The position numbers and the translations under genes are program-made. DNA of 19,188 bases from assembly GCA_025996815.1 (NCBI GenBank), contig BNTT01000046.1, positions 1 through 19,188 of the forward strand, written 5' to 3'. Positions 1 through 7,900 of the stretch are shown in pieces (position 1 is the stretch's first letter; each line of letters starts with the position of its first letter). A model generated the notes under the pieces. The model did not search any database. It was not told the origin of the DNA and was given only the letters and a program-made list of their open reading frames with translations. The DNA comes from Bacteroidia bacterium. GTDB taxonomy: Bacteria > Bacteroidota > Bacteroidia > Bacteroidales > Azobacteroidaceae.

Positions 1-611
1 GTAGTAGTTTGACTTCGGTGACCATTCCTAATTCGGTAACCACCATTGATTATCAGGCTTTTGAAAATTGCAGTAGTTTGACATCGGTGATTATGGGTAA
101 TTCAGTTTCTTACATTGGGGCTTTTGTTTTTTCCGGTTGCAGTAGTTTGACCTCGGTGACCATTCCTAATTCAGTGGCTACTATTGAATATGGGACTTTC
201 GCCGATTGTTCCGGCTTGAAATCGCTAACGGTAGAATGGCTTAATCCATTAAATGTTGGAGACCTTTATGTAGATGCAAGCAAAATCACACTGTATGTCC
301 CCGCAGGCACAAAAGCCCTTTATCAAAATGCGCCTGAGTGGAAAGATTTTGGTAATATCGTCGAAGAAGGCGAGCCGGCGGGCGGCACAGACATAAAAGA
401 CGTAGCCACACCGGATATTTCCGTGTATCCCAACCCCACCGCCGGCGTGGTAAACATCACCAACGCCAACGGCGCAGAGGTGAAGGTATATAACCTGAAC
501 GGCGCATTGCTGCACCGCACCCGCGAAAACCGCGTGGATTTGTCGGGCGAGCCGAGCGGCATTTATCTGCTGCGGGTGGGCGACGAAACGGTGAAAGTGG
601 TGAAAAAATAA
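1..611 (+). CDS. BspA-like leucine-rich-repeat protein with T9SS C-terminal sorting domain (3' part only)
   Basis: The reading frame is open at the left edge, so this is the C-terminal ~202 residues of a longer protein; the TTG at position 9 is internal, not a start. The visible part begins with three 23-residue leucine-rich repeats of the LRR_5/BspA type (core CSSLTSVTIPNSV), followed by a degenerate cap ending around LYVPAGTKALYQ. The last ~70 residues carry a type A T9SS sorting domain: SVYPNPTAGVVNI near the start, then VKVYNLNGALL and GIYLLRVGDETVKVVKK at the end. In this family the domain directs export across the outer membrane by the type IX system, after which it is usually cleaved and the cargo attached to the surface. 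BspA-like proteins are often adhesins; that role is inferred here. It converges on dprA with a shared hairpin between them. Confidence 0.9.
   Translation, partial: SSLTSVTIPNSVTTIDYQAFENCSSLTSVIMGNSVSYIGAFVFSGCSSLTSVTIPNSVATIEYGTFADCSGLKSLTVEWLNPLNVGDLYVDASKITLYVPAGTKALYQNAPEWKDFGNIVEEGEPAGGTDIKDVATPDISVYPNPTAGVVNITNANGAEVKVYNLNGALLHRTRENRVDLSGEPSGIYLLRVGDETVKVVKK
3..209 (+). repeat. Three 69-bp tandem repeats encoding 23-aa LRR units
   Basis: Units begin at 3, 72 and 141, each opening with agtagtttgac and a following tcggtga core. The 69-base period equals 23 codons, the usual length of BspA-type leucine-rich repeats. The first and third units are nearly identical over their first 30 bases. 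The array is cut by the left edge, so total copy number is unknown. Confidence 0.85.
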
Positions 612-619
612 GGTCGTGA

Positions 620-653
620 TTTGTAGGGTCGCGCCGCGCCGCGACCCTACAAA
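620..653. terminator. Strong bidirectional hairpin between convergent genes
   Basis: A perfect 14-bp stem (arms 620-633 and 640-653, core TTGTAGGGTCGCG) encloses a 6-base loop. It starts 9 bases after the stop of the LRR gene and overlaps the dprA stop codon (TAG at 649-647 on the minus strand). Position between convergent genes and A/T-rich stem ends suit a two-way transcription terminator, although no long T-run follows on the + side. It may instead be a copy of a dispersed palindromic repeat. Confidence 0.65.
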
Positions 654-1762
654 ATCAGCCGATAAATCCCGCCTGCGAAGCAGCGCACCACGCCTTTCAT
701 TTCCAGTTCAAACATCATCGCTGCCAATTTGCTGATGGGCAAGTCGAGGGCTATGCACAGTTGGTTCATCTGCTTGCCGTTGGCGGTTAGTTGGGCAACT
801 ACGGTTTGCTCTTCGGGGGTTAAATCCACAAACAGGTTTCGCTGAACGGCTTGGGGCGCGCCTTTTTGGTCTTCCAGCCAGCACATTTCGCGGAAAATAT
901 CGTTGGCGCTCGTGATGAGGGCGGCTTTTTTGTATTTGATGAGGTTGTTGCAGCCTGTCGAACAGGTGTCTGTGGCTCTGCCGGGCAGGGCGAATACGTC
1001 CTTGTTATAGCTGTCGGCGATGTTGGCGGTGATTAGTGCGCCGCCTTTTTCGGCTGATTCCACCACCACCGTGCAGTCGGCGATGCCCGCCACGATGCGG
1101 TTGCGCTTCACAAAATTGGGCTTGTCGGGGTTGGTTTCGCTCATAAAATCGGTGAGCAGACCGCCCTGTTTGAGCATTTCTACTGCCGCAGTGCGATGTT
1201 CGGCGGGGTAAATCCGGTCTAATCCGTGCGCCAGAATGCCCACCGTTGGCAAGTTGTGTTTCAATGCCGAGCGGTGTGCCTGAATGTCGATGCCATAGGC
1301 TAACCCGCTCACTATCAGCGTGTCGGGATATGCTTTTGCGATGTCGGCAATCAGATGTTCGGTCATTTCTCTGCCATACGCCGTGGCGTGGCGCGTGCCC
1401 ACAAAACTGATGATTTTGGCGGCGTTCAGGTTGGCATTTCCGCGAAAATACAGCATAATCGGGGCATCCGTGCAGTCTTTCATACGCTGCGGATAGTCCG
1501 CATCCTGAATAAAAAGTGCGCGAATACTGTTTTTTCGGATAAATTGCAGTTCCTTTTCGGCACGTCGCAACGCCTCGCCGGTGTGAATGTCGGCAATCAC
1601 GCGCCGCGACACACCCGGAATTTGCTCCAAAAGGCGCGCTTTTTCCTTAAACAGCATCGACACATCCGGCAGAGTATCAATCACTTGCTTAGCCGTTACG
1701 GCACCAATCCCCTTGACAAGCGTCAAGGCAATCCGGTAGACTAAATTTTGGTTGTAATCCAT
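647..1762 (-). CDS. dprA: DNA processing protein DprA (Smf)
   Basis: 371 aa, a normal full length. DprA binds incoming single-stranded DNA in the cytoplasm and loads RecA during natural transformation; it is also widespread in bacteria not known to be competent. Residues ~10-65 form a helix-hairpin-helix region (VKGIGAVTAKQVI and IPGVSRR). Residues ~85-295 are the Rossmann-like DprA domain with family motifs VGTRHATAYG (121-130), VSGLAYGIDIQAH (151-163), GILAHGLDRIYP (175-186), KRNRIVAG (219-226), GGALITANIA (240-249) and FALPGR (257-262). The C-terminal ~55 residues look like the winged-helix (DML1-like) domain. The ATG at 1762-1760 gives a start that matches the family. It is divergent from parA; a TACTTTTG -7 box lies about 30 bases upstream. 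Confidence 0.95.
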   Translation of the reverse strand: MDYNQNLVYRIALTLVKGIGAVTAKQVIDTLPDVSMLFKEKARLLEQIPGVSRRVIADIHTGEALRRAEKELQFIRKNSIRALFIQDADYPQRMKDCTDAPIMLYFRGNANLNAAKIISFVGTRHATAYGREMTEHLIADIAKAYPDTLIVSGLAYGIDIQAHRSALKHNLPTVGILAHGLDRIYPAEHRTAAVEMLKQGGLLTDFMSETNPDKPNFVKRNRIVAGIADCTVVVESAEKGGALITANIADSYNKDVFALPGRATDTCSTGCNNLIKYKKAALITSANDIFREMCWLEDQKGAPQAVQRNLFVDLTPEEQTVVAQLTANGKQMNQLCIALDLPISKLAAMMFELEMKGVVRCFAGGIYRLIL

Positions 1763-1790
1763 ATTTTTTCTGTTTTTTTAGTTGCGACTG

Positions 1791-1798
1791 CAAAAGTA
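1791..1798 (-). promoter_or_regulatory. Putative -7 box of the dprA promoter
   Basis: On the minus strand this reads TACTTTTG, matching the Bacteroidetes -7 consensus TAnnTTTG, 28 bases before the dprA ATG. No good TTTG -33 element is seen 19-21 bases further upstream, so the call rests on the -7 box and its position. Confidence 0.5.
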
Positions 1799-1832
1799 AT
1801 AAAAAATTAGCACATTATATCTTTTTTTTTTA

Positions 1833-1840
1833 TACCTTTG
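1833..1840 (+). promoter_or_regulatory. Putative -7 box of the parAB promoter
   Basis: TACCTTTG matches TAnnTTTG and lies 37 bases upstream of the parA ATG, after a long T tract. The -33 position has no clear TTTG. This box and the dprA box on the other strand share a 115-base AT-rich divergent intergenic region. Confidence 0.5.
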
Positions 1841-1877
1841 CGGCGCAAATAGTATAAACATTTTTAGTATAGATATT

Positions 1878-2657
1878 ATGGGAAAAATTATTGCTTTGGC
1901 AAATCAAAAGGGGGGAGTTGGAAAAACAACTACTGCAATCAATCTGGCAGCCTCGTTGGCGACATTAGACAAAAAAGTGCTGCTCGTGGACGCTGACCCG
2001 CAGGCGAATGGCTCATCGGGCTTGGGCGTAGACATTAACGGCTTGAGCACCTCCTCCATTTACGAATGTATGATTAACGGTGATGACCCGAAGGAGGCTT
2101 TGGTGCCCACCGAAGTGCCTAATCTGGATGTTTTGCCCTCACATATCAATCTGGTGGGTGCGGAAATAGAAATGCTCAAGATGAACAACCGCGAGAAGGT
2201 GCTGAAAAAGGTGTTGGAACAACTGAGAGACAGCTACGATTTCATTCTGATTGACTGCTCGCCATCGCTGGGGCTGATTACGGTGAATGCGCTAACGGCT
2301 GCCGATTCGGTGATGATTCCCGTGCAATGCGAATACTTCGCTTTGGAAGGTATCGCTAAACTGCTGAATACCATCAAGATAGTGAAGTCGAAATTGAATC
2401 CGAATCTGGAAATCGAAGGCTTTTTGATGACGATGTACGATGCGCGCCTGCGACTGGCTAATCAGGTGGTGGACGATGTGAAGAAAAATTTTGGCGACCT
2501 GGTCTTCACCACGCTGATTCAGCGCAACGTGAAACTGACGGAATCAACAAGTTTTTCTCAGCCCGTGATTTTATACGATGTCGAGTCCAAAGGCTCGGTC
2601 AACCATTTGCAGTTGGCAAAAGAACTGATTGAAAAACAAGGAAAGAAGAAAAAATAA
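1878..2657 (+). CDS. parA: Chromosome-partitioning ATPase ParA (Soj family)
   Basis: 259 aa, the usual size of chromosomal ParA/Soj proteins, without the N-terminal helix-turn-helix of many plasmid ParAs. ParA is a DNA-binding ATPase whose gradient on the nucleoid moves ParB-parS complexes. Visible motifs are the deviant Walker A KGGVGKTTT (11-19, with the signature lysine), the A' motif LLVDADPQAN (35-44) and Walker B FILIDCSPSLG (122-132). The start ATG follows a -7 box and an AT-rich leader. The stop overlaps the parB start by one base (TAATG), indicating translational coupling in a parAB operon. Confidence 0.95.
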   Translation: MGKIIALANQKGGVGKTTTAINLAASLATLDKKVLLVDADPQANGSSGLGVDINGLSTSSIYECMINGDDPKEALVPTEVPNLDVLPSHINLVGAEIEMLKMNNREKVLKKVLEQLRDSYDFILIDCSPSLGLITVNALTAADSVMIPVQCEYFALEGIAKLLNTIKIVKSKLNPNLEIEGFLMTMYDARLRLANQVVDDVKKNFGDLVFTTLIQRNVKLTESTSFSQPVILYDVESKGSVNHLQLAKELIEKQGKKKK

Positions 2658-3559
2658 TGGCAAAGCAACAAAAGGTATTAGGAAGAGGGGTGGGTGCATT
2701 GCTTTCAATGGACGAGGAAGTGCACACAAGCGGCTCGTCGAGCATCAGTGAGATTGAATTGGCGAAAATCACGCCAAATCCCGACCAGCCGCGAAAGATG
2801 TTCGACGAGGTGGAGTTGGAAGAATTGGCAGAATCCATCCGTGCCGTTGGCGTGGTGGTGCCCATCACCTTACGCAAATTAGAGGACGACAGATACCAAA
2901 TCATCGCCGGCGAACGTCGCTACCGTGCATCGCTGAAAGCAGGTTTGGATGCCATTCCCGCATACATCAAGACGGATTCGGACGAAAACGTCAAGATAAT
3001 GACACTGATTGAGAACATCCAACGGGTAGACTTGAATGCCATCGAAACCGCTCTCGGTCTCCAAAGCCTGATTGAAAACTTCACCTTGACGCAAGAACAA
3101 CTCAGCGAGCGAATAGGTAAAAAACGGACAACGATTGCCAACTATCTGCGCCTCCTAAAACTCCCCTCCGAAATTCAAATAGGCTTGAAAGACAAGAAGA
3201 TAGATATGGGTCACGCCAAACTGATTCTATCGTTGGAATCCCCCGCCGACCAATTATATATCTACGAATCGGTGGTCGAACAGGGCTTGTCGGTGCGCCG
3301 AACAGAAGAAATCATCGCCACCTTGAAGCAGGGCAATCCGGCGAAAGCCTCCGGCGGCGCAACCCCAAAAAAGCCAAAGATTTCCAAAGAATTGGCGGAG
3401 GTTTTTCAACCCTTGAAACAGCACCTCTCCGACCGCCTGAGCGCAGAAGTCAATCTGATTTTCACCGAAAAAGGCTCCGGAAAAATCACCGTCGCCTTCG
3501 CCGACCAGGAAGAATTGGAGCAACTCATGCTCCGCTTCGATGCGATGCTCAAAAAATAA
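2657..3559 (+). CDS. parB: Chromosome-partitioning protein ParB (Spo0J family)
   Basis: 300 aa, typical of chromosomal ParB. ParB binds parS near the origin, spreads as a CTP-dependent clamp and partners with ParA in segregation. The N-terminus LGRGVGALL (8-16) is characteristic of the family. The ParB/sulfiredoxin-type domain spans ~32-125 and includes the arginine-rich nucleotide motif GERRYRA (85-91) and ENIQR (119-123). A helix-turn-helix follows at ~147-168 (EQLSERIGKKRTTIANYLR), then a central helical region. After a lysine/proline-rich linker (~232-242) comes a C-terminal dimerisation segment. The gene is coupled to parA by a TAATG overlap and ends before a bidirectional hairpin. Confidence 0.95.
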   Translation: MAKQQKVLGRGVGALLSMDEEVHTSGSSSISEIELAKITPNPDQPRKMFDEVELEELAESIRAVGVVVPITLRKLEDDRYQIIAGERRYRASLKAGLDAIPAYIKTDSDENVKIMTLIENIQRVDLNAIETALGLQSLIENFTLTQEQLSERIGKKRTTIANYLRLLKLPSEIQIGLKDKKIDMGHAKLILSLESPADQLYIYESVVEQGLSVRRTEEIIATLKQGNPAKASGGATPKKPKISKELAEVFQPLKQHLSDRLSAEVNLIFTEKGSGKITVAFADQEELEQLMLRFDAMLKK

Positions 3560-3568
3560 AGGAAAAGC

Positions 3569-3606
3569 AAAATTCCCTGTAAATCAACTGATTATAGGGA
3601 ATTTTT
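3569..3606. terminator. Bidirectional terminator between parB and tRNA-Leu
   Basis: A perfect 10-bp stem (aaaattccct at 3569-3578 pairing with agggaatttt at 3596-3605) ends in a T-run on the + strand and in T-rich sequence on the - strand. The 17-base loop can itself form a short inner hairpin. It lies 10 bases after the parB stop and 2 bases after the 3' end of the minus-strand tRNA, so it can end both transcripts. Confidence 0.75.
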
Positions 3607-3607
3607 G

Positions 3608-3691
3608 TACCCGGAGCCGGGGTCGAACCGGCATGGAAGTGAATCCACTGGTGTTTGAGACCAGCGCGTCTACCGATTCCGCCATCCGGGC
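3608..3691 (-). tRNA. tRNA-Leu(CAA)
   Basis: 84-nt tRNA with the long variable arm of class II tRNAs. The acceptor stem GCCCGGA pairs with TCCGGGT (terminal G-U), discriminator A. The anticodon stem CTGGT/ACCAG encloses the loop CTCAAAC, giving anticodon CAA, which reads the leucine codon UUG. The T arm carries GGTTCGACCCC. CCA is not encoded. It is preceded by a full Bacteroidetes-type promoter. Confidence 0.95.
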
Positions 3692-3715
3692 ATTGGGTAA
3701 ACTGTAAATCGGGCG

Positions 3716-3747
3716 CAAAGGTAGAACTTTTTTTTTGAATCAGCAAA
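3716..3747 (-). promoter_or_regulatory. Promoter of tRNA-Leu (TTTG-N20-TACCTTTG)
   Basis: On the minus strand, TTTG at 3747-3744 is followed after 20 bases by TACCTTTG at 3723-3716, an exact match to the Bacteroidetes -33/-7 consensus. The -7 box lies 24 bases before the mature tRNA 5' end. Confidence 0.8.
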
Positions 3748-3766
3748 TTTTTCCGCAATTTTTTTA

Positions 3767-3774
3767 TACTTTTG
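3767..3774 (+). promoter_or_regulatory. Putative -7 box of the aroB promoter
   Basis: TACTTTTG matches TAnnTTTG and ends 26 bases before the chosen aroB ATG. No TTTG is found at the expected -33 distance. It lies back to back with the tRNA-Leu promoter on the other strand. Confidence 0.55.
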
Positions 3775-3800
3775 TACATTATTTTATTAAAAACAATCCG

Positions 3801-4853
3801 ATGGCACAACAAATTGTTCGCTGCAAGCACGTGGAGAGTGAATTAACCCGATTTTTGGCGGGGTTAAACTTTGATGGCATTTTTTTGCTCACCGATGAAA
3901 ATGCGGACAAATTGTGTCTGCCTCACATTCAGTCCGTTTCCGCGCTGGCGGCGGCAAAAAAAATCGTTATTCCGGCGGGCGACGAGCACAAAAACATTGA
4001 AACCATTTCACACGTATGGCAGTTTTTGACCGACAGCGGGGCTACGCGCAAGTCGCTGCTCATCAACCTCGGCGGCGGCATGGTCACCGATTTGGGCGGC
4101 TTCGCCGCGGCATCGTTTAAGCGCGGCATCCCGTTCATCAACCTCCCAACCACGCTTCTGGGGGCGGTGGATGCGGCTGTCGGCGGCAAAACGGGCATCA
4201 ATTTCAATGGGTTGAAAAACGAAATCGGCGCATTCGCACCCGCCATTGCCGTGTTTATTGATGCGTCCTTTTTTCGGACGCTCGACCACGCCAATTTGCT
4301 GTCGGGCTATGCCGAGATGCTGAAACACGGGCTGCTGTCGTCCCCCAAAGAGGTCAACGCACTGTTGCAATTCGATTTTGACCGGGTGGATTACGAAAAA
4401 TTGAACGACCTGCTGTTTGAATCGGTGCTGGTGAAAGAGCGCATCGTGCAGGAAGACCCCCGCGAGGAGGGCATCCGCAAGGCATTGAACCTCGGACACA
4501 CTTTCGGACACGCCTTCGAGAGCCTCTCCTATCAGACCCCAAAGCCGATTTTGCACGGTTACGCCGTGGCTTACGGCTTGGTGTGCGAACTTTATCTGTC
4601 GTTTCTGCGCCTCGATTTCGACAAAAATCTGTTGCTGCAAGTCGCGCATTTTGTAAAAACACACTATGGAAAATTCCCTTTCGACTGCAACGACTACCCG
4701 CAACTGTTCAAATTGATGCAGCACGACAAGAAAAATGAAAACAACACCATCAATTTCACGCTCCTGAAAGCCGCCGGAGCCGTCGAAATCAACTGTACCG
4801 CCACCGAAAAAGAAATTTTTGAAACACTCGATTTTTTTCGGGAATATTTATAG
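3801..4853 (+). CDS. aroB: 3-dehydroquinate synthase
   Basis: 350 aa from the ATG at 3801, the normal family length. The frame extends upstream to a TTG at 3735, but that extension crosses the -7 promoter box and is rejected. AroB converts DAHP to 3-dehydroquinate, the second step of the shikimate pathway, using NAD+ and a divalent metal. Visible landmarks are the NAD-binding region GDEHK (60-64), LGGGMVTDLGGFAAA (90-104) and LPTTLLGAVDAAVGGKTGIN (115-134), plus GYAEMLKHG (169-177) and LNLGHTFGHAFE (229-240). By alignment with the Aspergillus enzyme the metal ligands correspond to E172, H233 and H252, all present. It stands alone between the tRNA-Leu promoter and the first giant lipoprotein gene. 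Confidence 0.95.
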   Translation: MAQQIVRCKHVESELTRFLAGLNFDGIFLLTDENADKLCLPHIQSVSALAAAKKIVIPAGDEHKNIETISHVWQFLTDSGATRKSLLINLGGGMVTDLGGFAAASFKRGIPFINLPTTLLGAVDAAVGGKTGINFNGLKNEIGAFAPAIAVFIDASFFRTLDHANLLSGYAEMLKHGLLSSPKEVNALLQFDFDRVDYEKLNDLLFESVLVKERIVQEDPREEGIRKALNLGHTFGHAFESLSYQTPKPILHGYAVAYGLVCELYLSFLRLDFDKNLLLQVAHFVKTHYGKFPFDCNDYPQLFKLMQHDKKNENNTINFTLLKAAGAVEINCTATEKEIFETLDFFREYL

Positions 4854-4858
4854 TTGCT

Positions 4859-4890
4859 ATTGCACATTCCAAAAATATTTTGTACTTTTG
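4859..4890 (+). promoter_or_regulatory. Promoter of the first giant lipoprotein gene
   Basis: ATTG (4859-4862), 20 bases, then TACTTTTG (4883-4890): a near-consensus -33 and a perfect -7 box, 32 bases before the ATG at 4923. The block aaaaatattttgtacttttg (4871-4890) recurs with one change at 11571-11590, ahead of the paralogous gene. Confidence 0.7.
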
Positions 4891-4922
4891 TCGCGAGTTA
4901 TGAATACTTTTACAAACAATAT

Positions 4923-7900
4923 ATGATTATGTTATCTTCGTTATTCGCATCAACTCGTTGCAAGGCAATGGGTTATAGAGTGTTCGCATTGAGCCTCACG
5001 CTCGCGTTTTCGGCGTGCGCTTCCCACTTGTTGGAGGAGCCACCCGCACTGCCGACAGAGCAACCCGAAGAAGAAAAAAAGCCGCAGTGGGTGTTGGACG
5101 ATGCCACGATTGCTGCCATGACCAAAAATGGCGGACTTATCATCAACTGGATAGATACGGCAGCGAATAAGTCCGCCTCCACGCGCGCAAGCAATGAAGT
5201 AACCATCGGTCCGGGCGGCACCCCCGGTGCGCTCAATCCAACCGACCAGGAGCGGCAGCTACAAGCCTGGCAAAAGACATGGGATGCCCTGAAGCGCGAC
5301 GTGGAACCGCTCCCCTATATCTATCGCAAAGCCGCGGATTTGACGAGGGACTACGAAACGAATGGCGTGAAGGTGGTCTATGACTGGTGGTGGTTCGACG
5401 AAACCGACAAAACGTGGAAGATGAAACCGGCACATGAAGCAGCCGGCGTCAAATTAGTGGTCGACCGCTACTGGAACTACTCCCCCACGGGTGGCTGGGA
5501 ACATGCTACGGGAGGAATGGTAACCGACAACGCGCTGAAAGATATAGCCAGATGGCAATCCCAAACCGCCGCCCTCACGCGCATGGCAGGCTATAGAACA
5601 CTGTATAAGGAAATCGACCGCTTTCGCTACGACTATCACACGTATTTGGACCTAAACAAACTCTTTTTTTCCGGCAGCATGGAGGAAACGCTCATGCTCA
5701 ACGATGCCGACCCACAAAAAGCACCCACACTGTTGCTGCACGACATGGACACCTACCTGCGGTCTAATTATGTTGGAGTCGGCGAGGACAGGCTCACTAT
5801 CAACGAAGGGGTTTACACAAACAGTAACGACATATCCGAAGTGTATCCTCCGCGCCCCGGCGGTTATTCACCAGAAGATTCAGCCATTCAAATCAACAAA
5901 TACGGCAAATTTCTTAATACCGAAAAGATGCTTGCAAGCCCCATCTATGTCTTGCAGCAGGATGCCTCGTTGCCATCTACGCACCCTGAATTGCCCAATC
6001 CCAAATACTCCGCTCCTGCGGCAGCGCGCGGCAAACTGTTTGAGTTTTACATGGGCAACGTCAAGGGGGTTGCCCCCTCGTGGTGGGGCGGCGAAGAAGA
6101 CGCGGTCATCATCCTTGAAGACTTGGATTTATACGTTGGCGAAATCAAGCAGGTGGTCATAAGAACCATTCCGTCCGACATTTCCCTTGCCGGTATCGAC
6201 TGGATGTCGTCCAATAAGGCGATTGTGACGGTCTATAACGACGGGATGGCTGTCGGCGTATCCGTAGGGGAGGCAACTATATCCGTCACTTTTGAAGGCA
6301 GGGAATTGGCAAGTTGCAAGGTCAGGGTTACTCATGACCCCAATGCCATTCCGGTAACTAAAATTACGATGGACAAAACCACGTTGTCAATGTACCTCGG
6401 CCAAGTTTATGACCGGCTATCAGCCTCTGTTACGCCGCCCGATGCCACATACGGCACGGTCGTTTGGCTTAGCGACGATGAAACGATTGCCACGGTGGAC
6501 ACCGACGGCAGGGTAACCGCCGTCGGCATTGGAACGACTTATATTATCGCCCGTGCGGGCGGTATAGATGCGGTGTGCGAGGTTATGGTAGTGTTCCCTT
6601 CCATCGTTTTGGAGGATGTGCTGCTGCAAACGGGCAGAACCAAGTTGCTCAAATACACCACGTCGCCTCCCGGTGCCACCATTATCAATGCGACATGGAA
6701 ATCCGCCGACGAAACAATTGCCACGGTATTGGCGGGCGCGGTAACCGGCATAAAAGAGGGCAAAACGACCGTCACAGTCACCATCGCCGGCGGCCAGCCT
6801 GTCAGTTGCACGGTAACGGTGCTCCCCATTAATCCGGAAGACATCTGGGTAGAGAGTGTCACCATCTATGATGCCGACTATGACCCCCTAACTCATTCGG
6901 GAGGGAAGGAATTGAAGAAATTAGCACTTCCAATCGGCGAAGCCTACCAATTACATGCAGAGGTCTTGCCGGATGAAGCTACTTGCGACGTAGTGTGGGT
7001 GTCCGAAAGGCCTGACATTGCGACCGTCGACCAAACCGGGCTGGTTACCTCCGTCAAGAGGATAGGCAAAGCAAACATTGTCGCCATTGCCAACGGCAAG
7101 ACTGCCGTGTGCGAGGTGTCGGTGGAAACGCTAACCGTGAAGCCCACAACCTTAACCATTAAAATGGGCGAAACATCCGAAGCCTTGCTCGCCCTGATAA
7201 CGCCCTATAACGACCCCTACGAAGATGCGGTCTGGTCGTCGGAAAATAGGCGCATCGCCACCGTGAACGCAATAGGGCAGGTAACCGGCATATCAGCGGG
7301 TGTGGTGAAGATTTACGCATCGAGGGGTAAGAGTGTCTATTGCACGGTAACTGTGACATCCGATATAGGTATAGTGATTAAGCCGAACCCATTATACATT
7401 CGTCCCGGTCAAAGGTACAACAAGTTGGAAATTGCACTACCACAGGGCACCTATATCCTTTCATCCGAAAATCCGAACATCGCCACGGTGGACGAATTTG
7501 GGGTGGTAACCGGCATAACAGAGGGAACGACAAAGATTGTTTCCACTGCGTATGGGCGCACCGATACCTGTTTGGTCATGGTGCAGGCTCTCTTTTATCC
7601 GGTCTTCGACTTCACCATAGGTCGTCCCGTGCCGTCAGAAACGATGGGCGTCATTTGGGGTGACCCCAAGATAGCCCTTACCTGGAAGCCGGCAGACAAT
7701 ATGACCGATGCCGAAATTATCGTGAAGATAAGGGAAGCCAAAAAACAATGGGACGAGTTTGCGTTTGGCATTGAGGCAAAGCCCTATTATAAACCGAAAT
7801 CCGTCGGAGACGTGCCTGACGACCGTGTATTTATAGAGAGTGAAAATACTATGATAATGGACTATAGCGGTGGGGACATCACCATCGGCCGCTATTGGCC

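Noticed and set aside
1763..3607. parS site near parAB
   Set aside because: No palindrome like the known parS consensus (tgtttcacgtgaaaca) was seen around parA or parB; the site may lie outside the window.
3735..3800. Upstream TTG start for aroB
   Set aside because: The extension would run through the -7 promoter box and adds residues absent from the family; the ATG at 3801 gives the normal length.
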